Below are positions 11,838 through 22,574 of a DNA stretch of 64,000 bases, one piece after another; the first letter of the stretch is position 1, and each line of letters starts with the position of its first letter. The position numbers were made by a program, and so were the translations under genes. The notes under the pieces were generated by a model. That model was not told the DNA's origin. It did not search any database and saw only the letters and a list, made by a program, of their open reading frames with translations. Origin of the DNA: Lucifuga dentata (taxonomy: Eukaryota > Chordata > Actinopteri > Ophidiiformes > Bythitidae); assembly GCA_014773175.1 (NCBI GenBank), contig VXCM01001507.1, positions 32,222 through 96,221 of the forward strand. The letters are read 5' to 3'.

Positions 11838-12781
11838 TTAAAGGACCATATGGGTGATTGTGCACGTTTGAGCCCAATATATACAATACACATACAAGTT
11901 ATGTTACTGACAATCAATTTCCAAAACATAAAACTGTATTTTAGTTTTCATGTTATTTTTCCAAGCCCCCGAATCTTTCAAAATCAAATATTCAAGTGAT
12001 ACATCCACTTCAAAATTCAATGTTTTGCCTTCTAACACTTACACATGATTGTAGAAGGCATGGTGATTTTAATTTCTTGGTAAAAGCTGTCTTCTCCTGG
12101 GACTATATTATCTGGCGGAGACATACATTATCTTCCATGCAGCTTTTGCAGTTAAATAAAGTTACGTTCACAAAAAAACTTAATAGACATCTTGTTTGTT
12201 GTAATGGATGACTTATGTCAAACATGTCTGAAGTCTCTACAAGTTTATTTTAATAGCATACTGAATGAACTGAAGCCAACAGAGCCCCTAAAGAGGACAT
12301 GAGAAGGATAAAAAAAAAATATCAGTGGAAGGAACAAAAATAATGAGTCCTTTTACAAGATAACGCAAAAGTTTTGCGAGATAACCCAAGTGAGCTAGAC
12401 CCAAGTACCAACTGAATGTCTTTATACTTAATCTAAACTCAAAGCAAAACTTGACAAATCGCTCCATTGTTGCTTAGCAACAGTGCATTAGAGCGACCAG
12501 GATATACTGTCACACTTCAGCTCAATGAAAGGTCAAGTTTTGCATTATCTCGCAAAACATTTGTGTTATCTCGCTATACTTTAATGCAAAAGGATTTTTT
12601 TTTTCTCCCATGTTCCCTTAGGGGTTCTGTATAAACCAAGCCTGGCAGGTAGAGGGAAAAAAAAATCTAAACTTTACCACTGCAGTAGCATCTTTTGGGA
12701 AATGGATGTCAGTAACGTAACGTGTACACAGGTTGAATACATCGGGCTGAAACACACACCACCACTGGTACTGTCCTTTAA
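11838..12781 (+). mobile_element. MITE-1 copy 2, interrupted by a hAT-like element
   Basis: TTAAAGGACCATA at the left and TGTCCTTTAA at the right bound this copy. It carries the core TGGGACTATATTATCTGGCG and GTTAAATAAAGTTAC. The foreign insert at 12280-12629 splits the GAACTGAA/ACCAA part of the repeat. Confidence 0.85.
12280..12629. mobile_element. hAT-like MITE nested in MITE-1 copy 2
   Basis: The ends are CAGAGCCCCTAAAGAGGACA and, reversed from the right, CAGAACCCCTAAGGGAACAT. Internal GCGAGATAAC and GTTATCTCGC blocks continue the inverted symmetry. The flanks GAAGCCAA and TAAACCAA match the single AAACCAA of uninterrupted MITE-1 copies, consistent with a diverged 8-bp target duplication. 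Confidence 0.75.
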
Positions 12782-12942
12782 GTATAAAAGTTAGTTCTTC
12801 GATATCTGAGAACGTCGTGGATAACTTTTTAACACACACTGATGGACTGGTGTGTTTCTAGCAGAATTCCGGCTCCTCTCCCAGGCCTTCATATGTACAG
12901 TAAGAGTCCAGTCGAATAAATCTCAGTCTTTCTTCCATTTAC

Positions 12943-13232
12943 CCAGATTGATGCTCTCCAAAGCGCTCATACATGTGTCCGCCAGACAAACTTTCTTTGT
13001 GGCGTCCTCTAGATGGAGTAGCACCATAACCTTTCCCCCTGCTGCCTCCCTGCGTGTTGTGTAACGGCATCGCACACATTTCACCTCTGCACTGTCTTGT
13101 GCCTTTTTAGGGAGTTTTGACTTGTGTCCTCTGTAAGGCAAGAAGGCCGCAGGCTTCGACAAACAGCTGAGTCTGACCTCTGGGTTGCCGGGCTGCAGCG
13201 CCGCGAAGCATGCCGACTCTCTCCATCTGTCT
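12943..13232 (-). CDS. Unrecognised GC-rich open stretch, possible exon
   Basis: On the minus strand one frame is open from about 13232 to 12943. It has exon-like base composition, a possible zinc-binding pair (KCVRCRYTTRR), then VMVLLHLEDATKKVCLADTC. It runs into a donor-like GG|GTAAAT at 12942-12941. A good acceptor-like tract (CCTTTTGGCTCTGCAG) lies just upstream on that strand, but an in-frame stop falls between it and this frame, so exon limits are unclear. I do not recognise the protein. It could be one exon of an unannotated gene, a pseudogene remnant, or chance. No partner exon was found nearby. Confidence 0.25.
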
Positions 13233-13394
13233 CACTCTCTGCTGCAGAGCCAAAAGGAACACGTCACACAACACAAGCATGTCACAGAACACACACATGC
13301 ATACATATGTGTCTGCTCATCACATACGAGTTGCTCTGTGGATAAAGTCAGCATTGTTGCTCTCACATTTCACATAACAGCAGAAATCTCCACT

Positions 13395-13947
13395 TTAAAG
13401 GACCATTTTGCATGTTTGAGCCAAATATATTCAATTTTCATACATGTTACGTTACTGACTATCATTTCCCAAAGGATAAAACTGTATTTCAGCTTTCCTG
13501 ATATTTTGCAAAATCTCTTAATCTTTCAAAATCAAATATTCAAGCGATACACCCACCTTAAAAATCCATGTTTCGCATGGTAATAGTTATGAAAAATTAT
13601 GAAATCAGTCTTAATTTTTTTAAAATTTTAAGTTAATTTTTTAAGTTTAAAATTTAATATTTAAAAAAAATTTAAATTAAAAAAATTAAAATTTTAAAAA
13701 TTTTAAATTTTTCAATAAATGCAGGTCTTCTTTTGGGACTATATTCCCCAGTGGAGACATACATTCACNACAAGTTGATTTTAATAGCGTATCAGAATGA
13801 ACTGAAACCAGTGGAGGTCTGGAAGGTAGGAAAAAAAACTGAATTCACTGTTCCAGTAGTATGCTTTGGCAAATGATTATCAGTAACAAGTATGAAAATT
13901 GAACATATTAAGCTCAAACATGCAAAATGGGTGGTATAGTCCTTTAA
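13395..13947 (+). mobile_element. MITE-1 copy 3
   Basis: TTAAAGGACCATTTTGCATG at the left and TATAGTCCTTTAA at the right bound this copy. The middle (13600-13720) is replaced by A/T-only sequence and broken by an N at 13769. Confidence 0.8.
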
Positions 13948-14132
13948 CAAGTTTCATTACCAATCCATTTTTGTTGCGAATTATCCAGAATTACAAGTCA
14001 TTTTCCTGATTGTAACAGTGATCTGTATTATTCTGTCTTGTTTCCCAATCCTGACTCTTATTTCTACAAAATTTCCCAAACCAGTTGATTTGCATTAGAA
14101 ACAGATTTAAATAATCTCACTGATACTGAAAT

Positions 14133-14295
14133 ATCAAGTCAAGTTTATTTTTATAGCCCAATATCACATAAAATGGTTCAAAGGGTTTTACAGACCCACA
14201 CATTAACGGTTCATGACCCATGCCCAAGCTCTCTAAGAAGACAAGAAAAAACTCCCTGAAAAAAAAAAAAAAAAANAAAAAAAAAAAAAACTTAT
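14133..14295 (-). mobile_element. LINE/SINE 3' tail with (CTTGA)n end, copy A
   Basis: The segment starts CAAGTCAAGTTTATTTTTAT and includes AGCCCAATATCACA, TTTACAGACCCACAC and CCAAGCTCTCTAAGAAGACA. It is the reverse complement of the copies at 34545 and 39550. A poly(A)/N tract at 14261-14290 ends it. Confidence 0.65.
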
Positions 14296-14585
14296 TATAC
14301 AAGTTAAAAATGGAAGAAACCTACTCATAAACTTATAGCTGAGCTGTTGTTGTTGCATAAACAAACCAGAAACCAAAGTATCAGAAACTGAAAAGGATTT
14401 GAGTTTTTCTTATAGCAGGAGTTAAGTGTTGAATCTCAGCTGATTAAAACCCACAAATCAAAAAAAAAGCTGTTGCTGTTTTTAAAGTCAACGTTAAAAT
14501 GAAATCCCATTTCTGCCCACATCTCCATGTGTGACTCAGTTATCAGTCAGAGTCACGCTGACAAAGATTCTCTCTCTCTCTCTCT

Positions 14586-14588
<3 letters not shown>

Positions 14589-14622
<34 letters not shown>
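14589..14622. repeat. (TG)n microsatellite
   Basis: A pure TG run, preceded by a short TC run. Confidence 0.95.
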
Positions 14623-14625
<3 letters not shown>

Positions 14626-15386
14626 CCTCCGGTATCTATTAGCAACCTTTCAACTCAAATCTCCATCTCTACAAAAGGGGGGGAAAATCAGCCTCACCCT
14701 TTTGTCACTTGGATTTGTCTTTCTATCAGTGACCTTTTGACTCCTGGTTAAATAAATCAGTGTGTTCGTAGTTTTGTCAAAGTCGATGACACAAGGCGAC
14801 CTTTGTGTGTGGGCGCTAATGTCAGAAAATGATTTTTACCTTCTTCAGCTGAAGGTAAAGCCACTTCACCCCAGTAGTCTGAGATCACTGTTGTATTTGA
14901 TTTACATTCACTGCTGAACAGAAATAAATATAAATGTACTAAAATAAAAATGTTGTCGTGCCTTGTTTTATTTACTGTGGTCTATATTGTGTACAAATTA
15001 CATAATTATGGTAATGAGTAATATGAATACTTTCCTCTTTGAATGCTTTTCGCTTTGGGTAACTACAAAAGTAATATTACATTTTTAATAAATAAAAGTC
15101 ATTATTATATTTTCGAGCTTCCCCAACATATCCACCAGGTGTCGCTGTTGCCGCTGCGCACACAGAGTCATGAGCAGAGGCACTTCTGGTGTGTTTTACA
15201 TGGAGGGCAAAACGAAGCCAAACTAGTGGAATTACACACAGATTAATGTATACACACACACACACACATACACAAAAGTGTGACTGAGTGTGAGTGACTG
15301 AACCTGTGAAGCTGATGTTGATGCTAAATGTGAAAAACTACCAGACAGTGGCAAACAAACTAGGAATCAACTACCTGCAAGTTAGC
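14623..15386. other. Intergenic sequence, no gene seen
   Basis: Only short ORFs without motifs, plus a small CA run near 15252. Confidence 0.6.
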
Positions 15387-15572
15387 TTAAAGGACTATAC
15401 CGGTACATTTTGCATGTTTGAGCCTAATATATTCAATTTTCATACATGTAACATTACTGACATTCATTTCCCAAAGCATACTACTGGAACGGTGAATTAA
15501 AAAAAAAAAAATCCTACCTTCCAGACCTCCATTGGTTTCAGTTCATTCTGGTACGCTATTAAAATCAACTTG
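15387..15572 (-). mobile_element. MITE-1 copy 4, truncated, fused to a MITE-2 copy
   Basis: The left end TTAAAGGACTATACCGG runs through the GGTTTCAGTTCATTCTGGTA block to ATCAACTTGTC. It then stops abruptly where MITE-2 sequence begins. Confidence 0.75.
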
Positions 15573-16003
15573 TCAATCAACTCCGAGATTCCAAGTCAGA
15601 GCTCCGAGTTCAAATGACATTCAAACGCATTTTGGAAAATTCCAGGTTTTGAGTCGTCTGGAACGCAGCATTATTCATCAATGTCACAGCTATCTATAGA
15701 TAGCTAAAAAACATAAATAAAAATAAATAAATATTGGTGACATATTTTTGCCAGGTTTACTGTACAGTCCTTTTTCTGTCAGTGTCATGCAAGTATTTGA
15801 CTTTATTAGGTTGTTAGCTGATTATCATTCATACATTTGACTGGGCGCTGCCACGTTGAGTGATGTCAGAGCAACTGCTCCTCAATAAAGTTGAGACGGA
15901 TTCAGCCCGAGTTTCCATGAACAAAATCCAGCTTCAAGTACTGTTCCAACGCACTTTTTCAAGTAGGACTCGGAAATTTTCGAGTTCCAAGTTGTCTGGA
16001 ACA
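15573..16003. mobile_element. MITE-2 copy
   Basis: It shares TTCCAAGTCAGAGCTCC, GTCTGGAACGCAGCATTA, the CAGTGTCATGCAAGTA middle and the TTCCAAGTTGTCTGGAAC end with the copy at 1303-1830. No coding potential was seen. Confidence 0.6.
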
Positions 16004-16779
16004 AGAAAGGGATGGAGAGGGCGTCATATATCAAACAGAATGATTTGTGTTGACAGTGTGATTTAATGTTTATCCATGTCTGACCTGAAAAGAACCTTAA
16101 AGGATCACCAAATTATTCCTAGACCAAACAGCCTTGTGTTGACTCAGACTTAAATTTTCCTCCCACTCGTGTTCACGTGTCAGGTTGTATTGTCCCAGGT
16201 TGCCAGCGTGTTATCTCAGCCAGCCAAGCTGCTGCTGTTGCCAGTAAAACCTGAGAAATCAAAGCAGCAGAGCTCAGGAGAAACACGTAAACACAACACA
16301 ACGCTGAGTTAGTGTTTATGTGTGCATCTGTAAAATAATATCAGTATTATCAAGGATTTTTACTCTGACATTTACAGAGGATTGTGATGACTGTCTTACC
16401 AGGAATCAGACAGAAAGATAGACAGAAGACAGTTTCAAAAGGCTATTTCCCAAAATGGCAGAGCACTCAAATACTAGAGAAAATTAAAGGATATTAAGCT
16501 TCTCGGAATATTTAAACATAGTCAAAGGGTTGTTGTCAATCAGAAATTTGTAGGTTTTACGTAATTAACATCCATGGTAGCATTAAAGAACTTAAAATGA
16601 TCAGTTAAGTTCTTGTGACTTACAATTATGATTACTTACGATTATGCCTAAACCCATCTAATTAAGTTCAAGGAACGCTTATTCACATATATGCATTAGA
16701 TTTAACTTTAACAAAACACCTCTTTCTTGTACAGTTATATGATGTAAACTTGTTATATTTCATGTTCATACTCATACTT

Positions 16780-17346
16780 TGTCAAAGTGGGGCTCGCGGC
16801 CCCCTGGGAGGCCGCAAGGAGGCACTTAGGGGGCCACTGCAACGTAGGAGTGAGGGAGGGAAGGAGAAATTTGTAAAAACAAATAAAATAGAATTACAAT
16901 CTTAAATAGTTTTTAAATATTTGTTTATGACAAGAATACGCAATGTCCTATTTTTTTCTTTTCAATTTCGACCACATTTAGTGAACCAGGTGGCATTTTT
17001 CATCAGTTCATCATCTGACAACGTCATTACCGCTTTAGGAAGTTGCTGAGGTTACCGTATGTTACGCTAGCTAGCAAGCTAATAGGAGCAGCTAGCATAA
17101 TGTTGTACAGCTCACTCACTACCTACCTTGTAATCTTTGAATGATGGATAAGTTTCTGAAAAGTAGTACACCTGATGAAGATACAGCAGATGATATGGCC
17201 TAGCAGAAAAAACAAAAAAACACAGAACAGAGTGAAACACAGCAAGTGTGAGTCTGCTATGTTAAAACCAGACCTGATACAGGCAAAGAGAAAGACGGAC
17301 ATGCTATCCTCAAGTGTGTACTCTGTCTCAAGACCCTTTCCAATGA
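16780..17346 (+). mobile_element. ZBED-like hAT transposase remnant
   Basis: The region opens with GTGGGGCTCGCGGCCCCCTG, the GC-rich end seen in fish hAT elements. From ATG 17144 it encodes MDKFLKSSTPDEDTADDMA, then a stop. In a shifted frame near 17300-17345 it encodes HAILKCVLCLKTLSNE. Both resemble the N-terminus of ZBED5/FAM200-type hAT-derived proteins. Stops and frameshifts mean it is a fossil. A MITE-1 scrap follows. Confidence 0.6.
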
Positions 17347-17355
17347 GTGTTTAAA

Positions 17356-17420
17356 AGACCAAACAACCCATTTTTCATGTTTGAGGCTAATATATTCAAT
17401 TTTCATTCATGTTATATTTG
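17356..17420. mobile_element. MITE-1 end fragment (copy 5)
   Basis: About 65 bp of one MITE-1 end (CATGTTTGAGGCTAATATAT), without TTAA flanks. Confidence 0.6.
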
Positions 17421-17793
17421 ATTTAATTTGAAGTTATAAAGTATTTTGTCTGTGTTTATATTGGAGCAACTTAGCAGCTAAATCTGCAGCAATTTCATAG
17501 AACATGAAGAACTGATTCTGCAACATCAATTCATTACAAAGACAATAAATGTAACTGAAACAAAACATTTTGCAAAATTATGATAGTTTTTTTTTAATGA
17601 AATCAATATCTTTTATGAAGTTATTATATTAAAACTAAATGACTGTGGGCATGAATTAATTTAGCAGTCATGCTAACACATGCACACAAACATAATGTAG
17701 GTTTTCAAGCATAAAATCATTTGTGGTTCATAAATGTCCAGCAAAAACAACAGTCAAATCAGAGTGACACCAGATTTTAGAAACAAAATTAAC

Positions 17794-18142
17794 TTTATTG
17801 GCTTGAAGTAAAAAACAAATTTATTCACAATCTTTTCACACTGCATATTATTTACAAAACGTCCGTCTCTTGTGGATGTGGATGCAGTTGCAGTGCAGAT
17901 TCATCCACCAGACAACAGGTGGTGTTACAGGGCTGCTCACTGAACAAACACAAAGCTGATGCTGCCTTCACTTACTGTACTCTTAGTAAATTCATAAATC
18001 TAACCTAACCAAACCTAAACAAGACCAAACAAGTTGTGAAGTGCTTTTAGCTGATAGTAATAACAAAACAGACAGTGTGTTCTGATATCTGAGTGATATT
18101 CCATGTAAAAAAAAAAAAAAATTCTGGCTGCTGGATTCTTTT

Positions 18143-18186
<44 letters not shown>

Positions 18187-18714
18187 TTTTGTTACACCAA
18201 CTTTTGAGTCTAAACACATATTAGCTTGCGATGCAAAAACTCCATCTTATGCTCATTTTGTTATTGAGTCCTGAAAGTATCATTTTCTTCAAACAAGTTA
18301 AAACTCTGCCGGTGAAGTGAGATTATTAACTTTCCTTCACATCGTTGAGGGTTTTTTTTTTTTTTTTTTTTTTTTGCTCCACCTTCTCTTTCATTGTTTG
18401 GTACTATGAAGCCTCATTGGTATCGCTTACTGTCTGTACACCTGCTTAAATCATAGCATGATTTCCATGCTACTGTGTGAAAGCTGACATAGGTCTGTCA
18501 AACTGCTTAACGTTTCTGTGTAAATTGACACTTGAGGGGTCTTTCATGCATGTGTAGCATTTCCGACAGCATTGAAGGCACCATGCATAAGCAGCTCAGT
18601 CTGTCATTCAGCTGAGCTGAAGCTTTGCTGTGTTTCACGGCACGGTGCTGAGAGCGAAGCGCAGACTGTCAATAAATATCTGTTAACAGAAGTCACTTTG
18701 CAACGTGCTCGGCT
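17794..18714 (-). other. g0s2: G0S2 3' UTR (inferred)
   Basis: Non-coding sequence follows the G0S2 stop on the minus strand. Minus-strand AATAAA hexamers at 17825-17820 and 17799-17794 are candidate poly(A) signals. It includes a TTTC microsatellite (18139-18186) and a poly(T) run (18353-18376). The extent is a guess from the hexamers. Confidence 0.4.
18139..18186. repeat. (TTTC)n microsatellite
   Basis: A near-perfect tetranucleotide array within the presumed G0S2 3' UTR. Confidence 0.95.
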
Positions 18715-19080
18715 TTACGAGGCGTGCAGCCGGTTGGCCATGCTCCTCTGGTTCAGTTCAGAGGTTTTAGAGAGGTCGCTCCCCTGGGTCATGACCCCAT
18801 CCATAATGAGATCCACATCCTCTTCCCTCTCCTCCTGATCCTCCGCTCTGCTCTGTCTCTTGGCCTCCACAGTCCTCTGATCCTGGGGGAACATGAAGAG
18901 TGTCTCTGTGTCCGTGGTTTCCCCAGAGGAGAAGGGGTGGCACACAGTCTCCACCAGGCCGATGAGCGTCCCCAGAACTGCAAATACCGAGCCCACCAGG
19001 TAGACCTTCACCAGGCCCCGATTCGGCTTCTGACTCAGCATCTCTCTGGCGAAGGGGATCAGTTCCTGCATGGTCTCCAT
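18715..19080 (-). CDS. g0s2: G0S2, G0/G1 switch protein 2
   Basis: A 121-residue protein of the family that binds and inhibits adipose triglyceride lipase (PNPLA2) at lipid droplets. The N-terminus METMQELIPFAREML and the C-terminus ending NRLHAS match mammalian G0S2 (METVQELIPLAKEM; NRQHAS). The hydrophobic lipase-binding segment is residues about 24-46 (KVYLVGSVFAVLGTLIGLVE, then TVCHPF). The C-terminal half is acidic and longer than the human one. I chose ATG 19080 because it starts the conserved METMQEL; the 30 residues of open frame upstream are 5' UTR and intron. An acceptor-like CTCCAG lies 20 bases upstream (exon begins 19100), giving the known two-exon layout with a non-coding first exon. 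G0S2 also adjoins LAMB3 in mammals. Confidence 0.95.
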   Translation of the reverse strand: METMQELIPFAREMLSQKPNRGLVKVYLVGSVFAVLGTLIGLVETVCHPFSSGETTDTETLFMFPQDQRTVEAKRQSRAEDQEEREEDVDLIMDGVMTQGSDLSKTSELNQRSMANRLHAS

Positions 19081-19609
19081 CACCACAGGGTCTGACTGAA
19101 CTGGAGACCCAAGGAATGAATGAATGGATGAATGAATCATTTTATTTTTTTTGTGTCTAGTCATTGACATGATCTAGACATTTTATTCAACTACAAAAGA
19201 AATTCTGATGATTCATGTAACATCAGACTCCACCATTCTTAAATAAAAATGTTACAGGTTTAGAGGCCTGTTCAATTTATATTCAGTGAGGAGTTTTGAA
19301 ACTATGTTATAGACAAAGAAATTTGAATATTTGATTATGAAGTTATTGTATTTGATGTAATTAATCATTCAAGTAAAACAAACATTTCCTGGTTCCATAT
19401 CAATTTTTTTCATAAGACATTTGAAATGGGAAAAAAAAAATTTCAGAACTTATAAAACTGTACCTGTACCTGTACCAGTCTTATAAAATCTGAAGATGCT
19501 TGTTGGACTGTGTTGATGGTTACCATCAGATGGTTAAAGTAACATGTCTCCATTAAACTCAGCAGCAGGTACAGTTTTACAGTTTTTACTAGTGAATATA
19601 AATGTTGGA

Positions 19610-19610
19610 A

Positions 19611-19646
<36 letters not shown>

Positions 19647-19649
19647 AAA
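19610..19649. repeat. (GAAA)n microsatellite in the G0S2 intron
   Basis: A perfect tetranucleotide array starting a few bases inside the intron, next to the donor of the non-coding exon. Confidence 0.95.
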
Positions 19650-19660
19650 GCTCAACTTAC

Positions 19661-19720
19661 AGTGTTTGTTCTTCTCTTCAGAGTTTCAATCTGCAGGATT
19701 TCCAGTTTGTGGCAGATCAC
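19661..19720 (-). other. g0s2: G0S2 non-coding first exon (inferred)
   Basis: On the minus strand a strong donor GTAAGT (19660-19655) follows GAACAAACACT. It would splice to the acceptor at 19102-19101 before the G0S2 ATG, an intron of about 560 bp containing a GAAA array. The start near 19720 is placed about 30 bases after the TATA box. Confidence 0.6.
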
Positions 19721-19748
19721 ATACACACACCTTCACGCTGTGCTGAGC

Positions 19749-19790
19749 TTTATAATCACACACACACCCCACCCACTCATGAATATTCAT
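19749..19790 (-). promoter_or_regulatory. G0S2 core promoter: TATA box, CACCC box and palindrome
   Basis: Minus-strand TATAAA lies at 19754-19749, about 90 bases before the donor of the first exon. Just upstream are a CACCCC/CCACCC block (19763-19775) and the perfect palindrome ATGAATATTCAT (19779-19790), a POU/homeodomain-type sequence. Function is inferred from position. Confidence 0.5.
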
Positions 19791-20047
19791 AAGGCACAAA
19801 GGCCAGTTGCTTTGTGAGCCAAGAAAAATCTAAGCCCTCGCCAGAACCTTTAGCCCACTTACATCAAACTCATGATACAGTCAATAGTATTCCTGTAATG
19901 TTACTACAATATTCCAGTACTGTAGCTATAGTCATTCATAGTACATTTAAAGTAACTCTGACACTGAGGTATGTGTGTTGTTGTATATAGTATTATCTTT
20001 AGTATTTATTTCTATAAATAGTGGTTTGTGAGCCAAATGTCCTTTTT

Positions 20048-20635
20048 TTAAAGGATTATACCAGTGATTTTGCATGTTTGATCCCAATATATACAACCTG
20101 CACACAAATTACATTACTTACAGCCATTTCCCAAAACACACTACTGGAGAAGTAAATATTAGAATTGTTTTTCCTACCTTCCAGACTGTCATTGGTTTCA
20201 GTTCATTACAGTACACTATTAAAGTCAACTTGGTGAGACTTGAAATGTGCTTAAGATACGTAATCCATCACAGCAAAAGCACAACTTCAAAATTTTTTGT
20301 CGAAGTAACTTTATTTAACCAGCCCATCACAGAGCTTCAAGGAAGAAAATGTATGTCTCCGCCAAGGAATATAGTCCCAGGAGAAGACAGCATTTACAGA
20401 GAAATGATAAACGGCCATTGCTTCTACATTTGAATGTACGTATTAGTGGATAAAACATTGAATTTTATGGTGGATGTATTACCTGAACATTTGATTTTGA
20501 AAGATTAGGGGATTTGGTGAAATAACAAGAAAACTAAAATACAGGTTGGTTGTTGGTAACGTAACATAACATAAAGTGTATGCAGGTAGTATTTATTGGG
20601 CTTAAACATGCAGAATCACCGGTATGATCCTTTAA
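20048..20635 (-). mobile_element. MITE-1 copy 6
   Basis: A complete copy bounded by TTAAAGGATTATACC and GGTATGATCCTTTAA, with TTAA at both ends. Confidence 0.88.
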
Positions 20636-20689
20636 CACATAGGATGTCACTCTGCTGGGTTAAACAGCATTTATAAGACTCTTGTTTTT

Positions 20690-21060
20690 ACTATTACGGT
20701 TTCTCCTTTCAGAGGCCCCTCCCTCAGAGGCCCCTCCCACTGGGCGTGGTTTCACTCAGATCCAACAGCCTATTCAACACTGTGATGACATTAAAATCAC
20801 ATGACTGTATTCATTCAAAACTCATTCCTGTCCTCAGATGTACTATGTTTACATCATATGTACATGGTTGCCATGTCTGTTAATGGCCTTTTTTTTTCTC
20901 CTCACAGTTTTTGTATTTAAATGCATTCTGTTTTGCATGTGTTGTTTGATCTGATGAAGACCTTAAGCTGAAACGTGCTGGTTTTATCTCAGTAAAGTCG
21001 GTCTTGATGCTAAAGTCGTCTCCCCCGAAACATTACAAACTGACATGTTGGAGAAGTTTT
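20690..21060. other. Intergenic; possible retroelement tail
   Basis: A short direct repeat (CAGAGGCCCCTCCC twice near 20713-20740). GATCTGATGAAGACC followed by CTGAAACGTGC (20948-20980) is a motif pair common in Penelope-type and some LINE elements. No gene was seen. Confidence 0.35.
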
Positions 21061-21068
21061 GACTTGTT

Positions 21069-22557
21069 GGGCCAGATTCATAAACAGGAGCGTATGATTT
21101 ACCATGTTGGCATGGGCAGATGTTGTTCTGCAGCCACGTTTCCTCATTCATAAACATCTGTTATCGGAATCTTTTATCGTTTGCCTTGAAAGAGGCGTAA
21201 CTACAATATTTCATTGTTTACATGTTCGGAAAACTATTCATAAAAAACACACAAAAATTAAAACGTGTTTCATTCTGGTCATAAATTTCAATGATATGAA
21301 ATCTGGGCGACGTTTAAAACTGTATTTGCCTCACATGGGTTAGTGATCATAATATTTAATTGATAAAAACACTCAGCTGATCAGGCAGTTTTTAAAGGAC
21401 CATACCGACCATTTTGCATGTTTGAGACTAATACATTCCATTTTCATACATGTTATGTTACTGACAATCATTTCCCAAAGGATAAAACTGTATTGCATCT
21501 TTCCTGATATTTTGCAAAATCTCTTAATCTTTCAAAATCAAATATTAAAGCGATACACCCACCTTAAAAATTGATGTTTCTCCTGCTAATAGTTACACAG
21601 CCTTATGAAGTCACGGTCGTTTAAATTTTTCCATAAACGCAGGTCTTCTTTTGGGACTATATTCCCTGGTGGAGACATACATTCATTCCACACTTTTTAT
21701 TGCATTTAATGCTAAAATTATGAAATTTCAAAAAAAGAACCTGAATATATGTCTTGCTCATGATGATGGATTATCTATCCCAAGAACATTTCACGTGTCA
21801 ACAAGTTGATTTTAATAGCGTACCAGAATAAACTGAAACCAATGGTGGTCTGGAAGGTAGGAAAAACATTTTTAATTCACCATTCCAGTAGTATGCTGTG
21901 GGAAATTATTGTCAGTAACATAACATGTATGAAAATTGAATTAGGCTCAAACGTGCAAAAGTTTGGTATGGTCCTTTAAATGGTGAGTTTTGATCTGATT
22001 TCACACAGGGTCTCATGGTTCTGGGCTTATTCATAAAGCCTCATCTGCTGTGCTGTACGCATCTGTCTTCATCACACAACAGCACACACACACACACATA
22101 TACCATCCTCCACTCCCCCACCCCCAGGCACCACCCTCGCAGCACGCTCATGGAGGTTAATATACATGTTTACCTGTTATTTTAGTGTCAATCTTTTAAA
22201 GTGTGGAGCTCTGAAGCAGAATTTATAAATTCTGCTTTAAATTCTGCTTTGCTGGTTTAATGTGTTAATGTGGCTTTAAAACCAGATGAATCAGCATAAA
22301 TCATGGTTCATAAATATGAAGCAGCTCATTAACACACTGATCTTCATTGACTTTTACCTGACACATCTGACAACAACGCTGCGTTAATGTGACAAGGTGC
22401 TCTGATTAACGTAAGAGAAGCTTTATGAATGAGCTTCAGTTATCACGAGGCTGCATACTTAGCATGATTTTTTTTTTTATGAATCTGGCCCTTGGTGTAA
22501 AAAGGCTTNCACGAGGCTGCATACTTAGCATGATTTTTTTTTTTATGAATCTGGCCC
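21069..22557 (+). mobile_element. MITE-3 copy (GGGCCAGATTCATAAA ends) with MITE-1 inside
   Basis: The left end is GGGCCAGATTCATAAA and the right end is TTTATGAATCTGGCCC. It contains CATCATTCATAAACATCTGTTAT-like and CTCATTAACACACTGATCTT blocks shared with 25933-26743. MITE-1 copy 7 splits it. An N at 22509 duplicates the right end, so the true end is 22491. Confidence 0.8.
21392..21979 (+). mobile_element. MITE-1 copy 7, nested in MITE-3
   Basis: Bounded by TTAAAGGACCATACC and GGTATGGTCCTTTAA. The uninterrupted sister at 25933 reads GATCAGTCAGTGAGTTTTGATC across this site, which confirms a later insertion. Confidence 0.9.
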
Positions 22558-22574
22558 TTGGTGTAAAAAGGCTT

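Noticed and set aside
18724..19095. Plus-strand 123-residue ORF opposite G0S2
   Set aside because: It is the antisense shadow of the well-supported G0S2 frame and has no recognisable motif.
20074..20433. 119-residue ORF containing FDPNIYNLHT
   Set aside because: Lies wholly inside a MITE-1 copy; similar peptides appear in every copy and in different frames, so it is repeat-derived noise.
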